Positions 63,746 to 64,000 of a stretch of 64,000 bases of DNA are shown one piece after another. Position numbers and translations under genes: made by a program. The notes beneath the pieces were generated by a model, which ran no database searches, was not told where the DNA came from, and saw only the letters and a program-made list of their open reading frames with translations. The stretch comes from Mesorhizobium ciceri biovar biserrulae WSM1271 (GTDB taxonomy: Bacteria > Pseudomonadota > Alphaproteobacteria > Rhizobiales > Rhizobiaceae). The stretch lies in NCBI RefSeq assembly GCF_000185905.1, contig NC_014923.1, positions 5,851,501-5,915,500 on the forward strand. The letters run 5' to 3'. Position 1 is the stretch's first letter; each line of letters opens with the position of its first letter.

Positions 63746-64000
63746 TGACTAGCACTGCAGAGCAGACCGCATCTTCCTCCGGATCGGCAGGTATCTTCGC
63801 ATGGCGGATCGATTCCGGATGAACGCACGCATGTTTGGCCGTTGTGAGGTATCGAGTGCAGGAACGCGCACTCAAATTATGCATGAAAAAGCGTGTGAGG
63901 TGTGCTGCTTAGTATTTCCGTACCGTTATCTGTAACAAGAACATGCTCACTGGTTCCAAACAAGTAACCACTTTCACCACATAAAATGATTGGCATATGC
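63746..64000. other. Window end, no gene
   Basis: AT-richer sequence without a recognisable gene. Confidence 0.3.

Noticed and set aside
1-64000. CRISPR arrays, tRNA and rRNA genes
   Set aside because: No regularly spaced short repeats, tRNA arms or rRNA-like stretches were seen on either strand.

Overview
The window looks like part of a rhizobial symbiosis island or symbiotic plasmid, most like Mesorhizobium. It is GC-rich, full of insertion-sequence remnants and decayed genes, and carries several NifA upstream activator sites (TGT-N10-ACA) paired with sigma-54 promoters (TTGGCAC...GC). It also holds nod-box-like operators and relatives of the transfer-control genes of the symbiosis island ICEMlSymR7A (traR, qseC, qseM and a frameshifted fseA). 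No tRNA, rRNA or CRISPR array was seen.

Layout. 1-6.2 kb: decayed sequence with a DsbA-like protein lacking its CxxC, a 0.53-kb direct repeat carrying NifA-type promoters, a NifA-type promoter ahead of a 31-residue membrane peptide, and a broken ParB-like gene. 6.4-9.1 kb: a succinate-semialdehyde-type dehydrogenase and a NagD-like phosphatase. 9.8-20.8 kb: a duplicated block containing an fseA-like gene and three NifA/sigma-54 promoter units. Two of these lead into a short peptide gene that overlaps a prolyl oligopeptidase gene by ATGA; the third lies upstream of a DPP-IV-type peptidase. OmpW-like remnants follow. 21.1-23.0 kb: divergent qseC/qseM-like genes and a traR-like gene. 23.6-28.2 kb: a class III aminotransferase, then a compact four-gene bacterial ubiquitin-like operon (Ubl, E2, JAB-E1 fusion, DUF6527). 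28.4-37.2 kb: an Lrp regulator and a leftward set of genes that fits 3-methylaspartate/mesaconate/citramalate breakdown (ammonia-lyase, class I fumarase/mesaconase, CaiB CoA-transferase, HpcH/citramalyl-CoA-lyase-like enzyme), plus an aldehyde dehydrogenase and a LysR regulator.

37.3-47.1 kb is an IS graveyard (IS110, IS481, IS630) with one intact IS110 transposase, a GNAT acetyltransferase and an ATP-grasp ligase. 47.3-62.2 kb holds CapA, a complete Dpp/Opp-type peptide ABC transporter, a serine hydrolase of the beta-lactamase/S12 fold and an M14/AstE-like metal hydrolase, interrupted by decayed recombinase, BKACE and aminotransferase genes and another intact IS110 transposase. The end is a decayed IS630 element.

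How the genes may work together. A 42-bp element with the spacing of a nod box (ATC-N9-GAT-N20-ATTTGAC) lies upstream of dppA, the S12 hydrolase, the M14-like hydrolase and the aldehyde dehydrogenase-fumarase operon. This suggests one LysR-type regulator (NodD or the local LysR protein) coordinates peptide uptake, hydrolysis and carbon use. NifA would separately drive the short peptides and the S9 peptidases in nitrogen-fixing cells. Functions are inferred from motifs and family knowledge; no database search was run.
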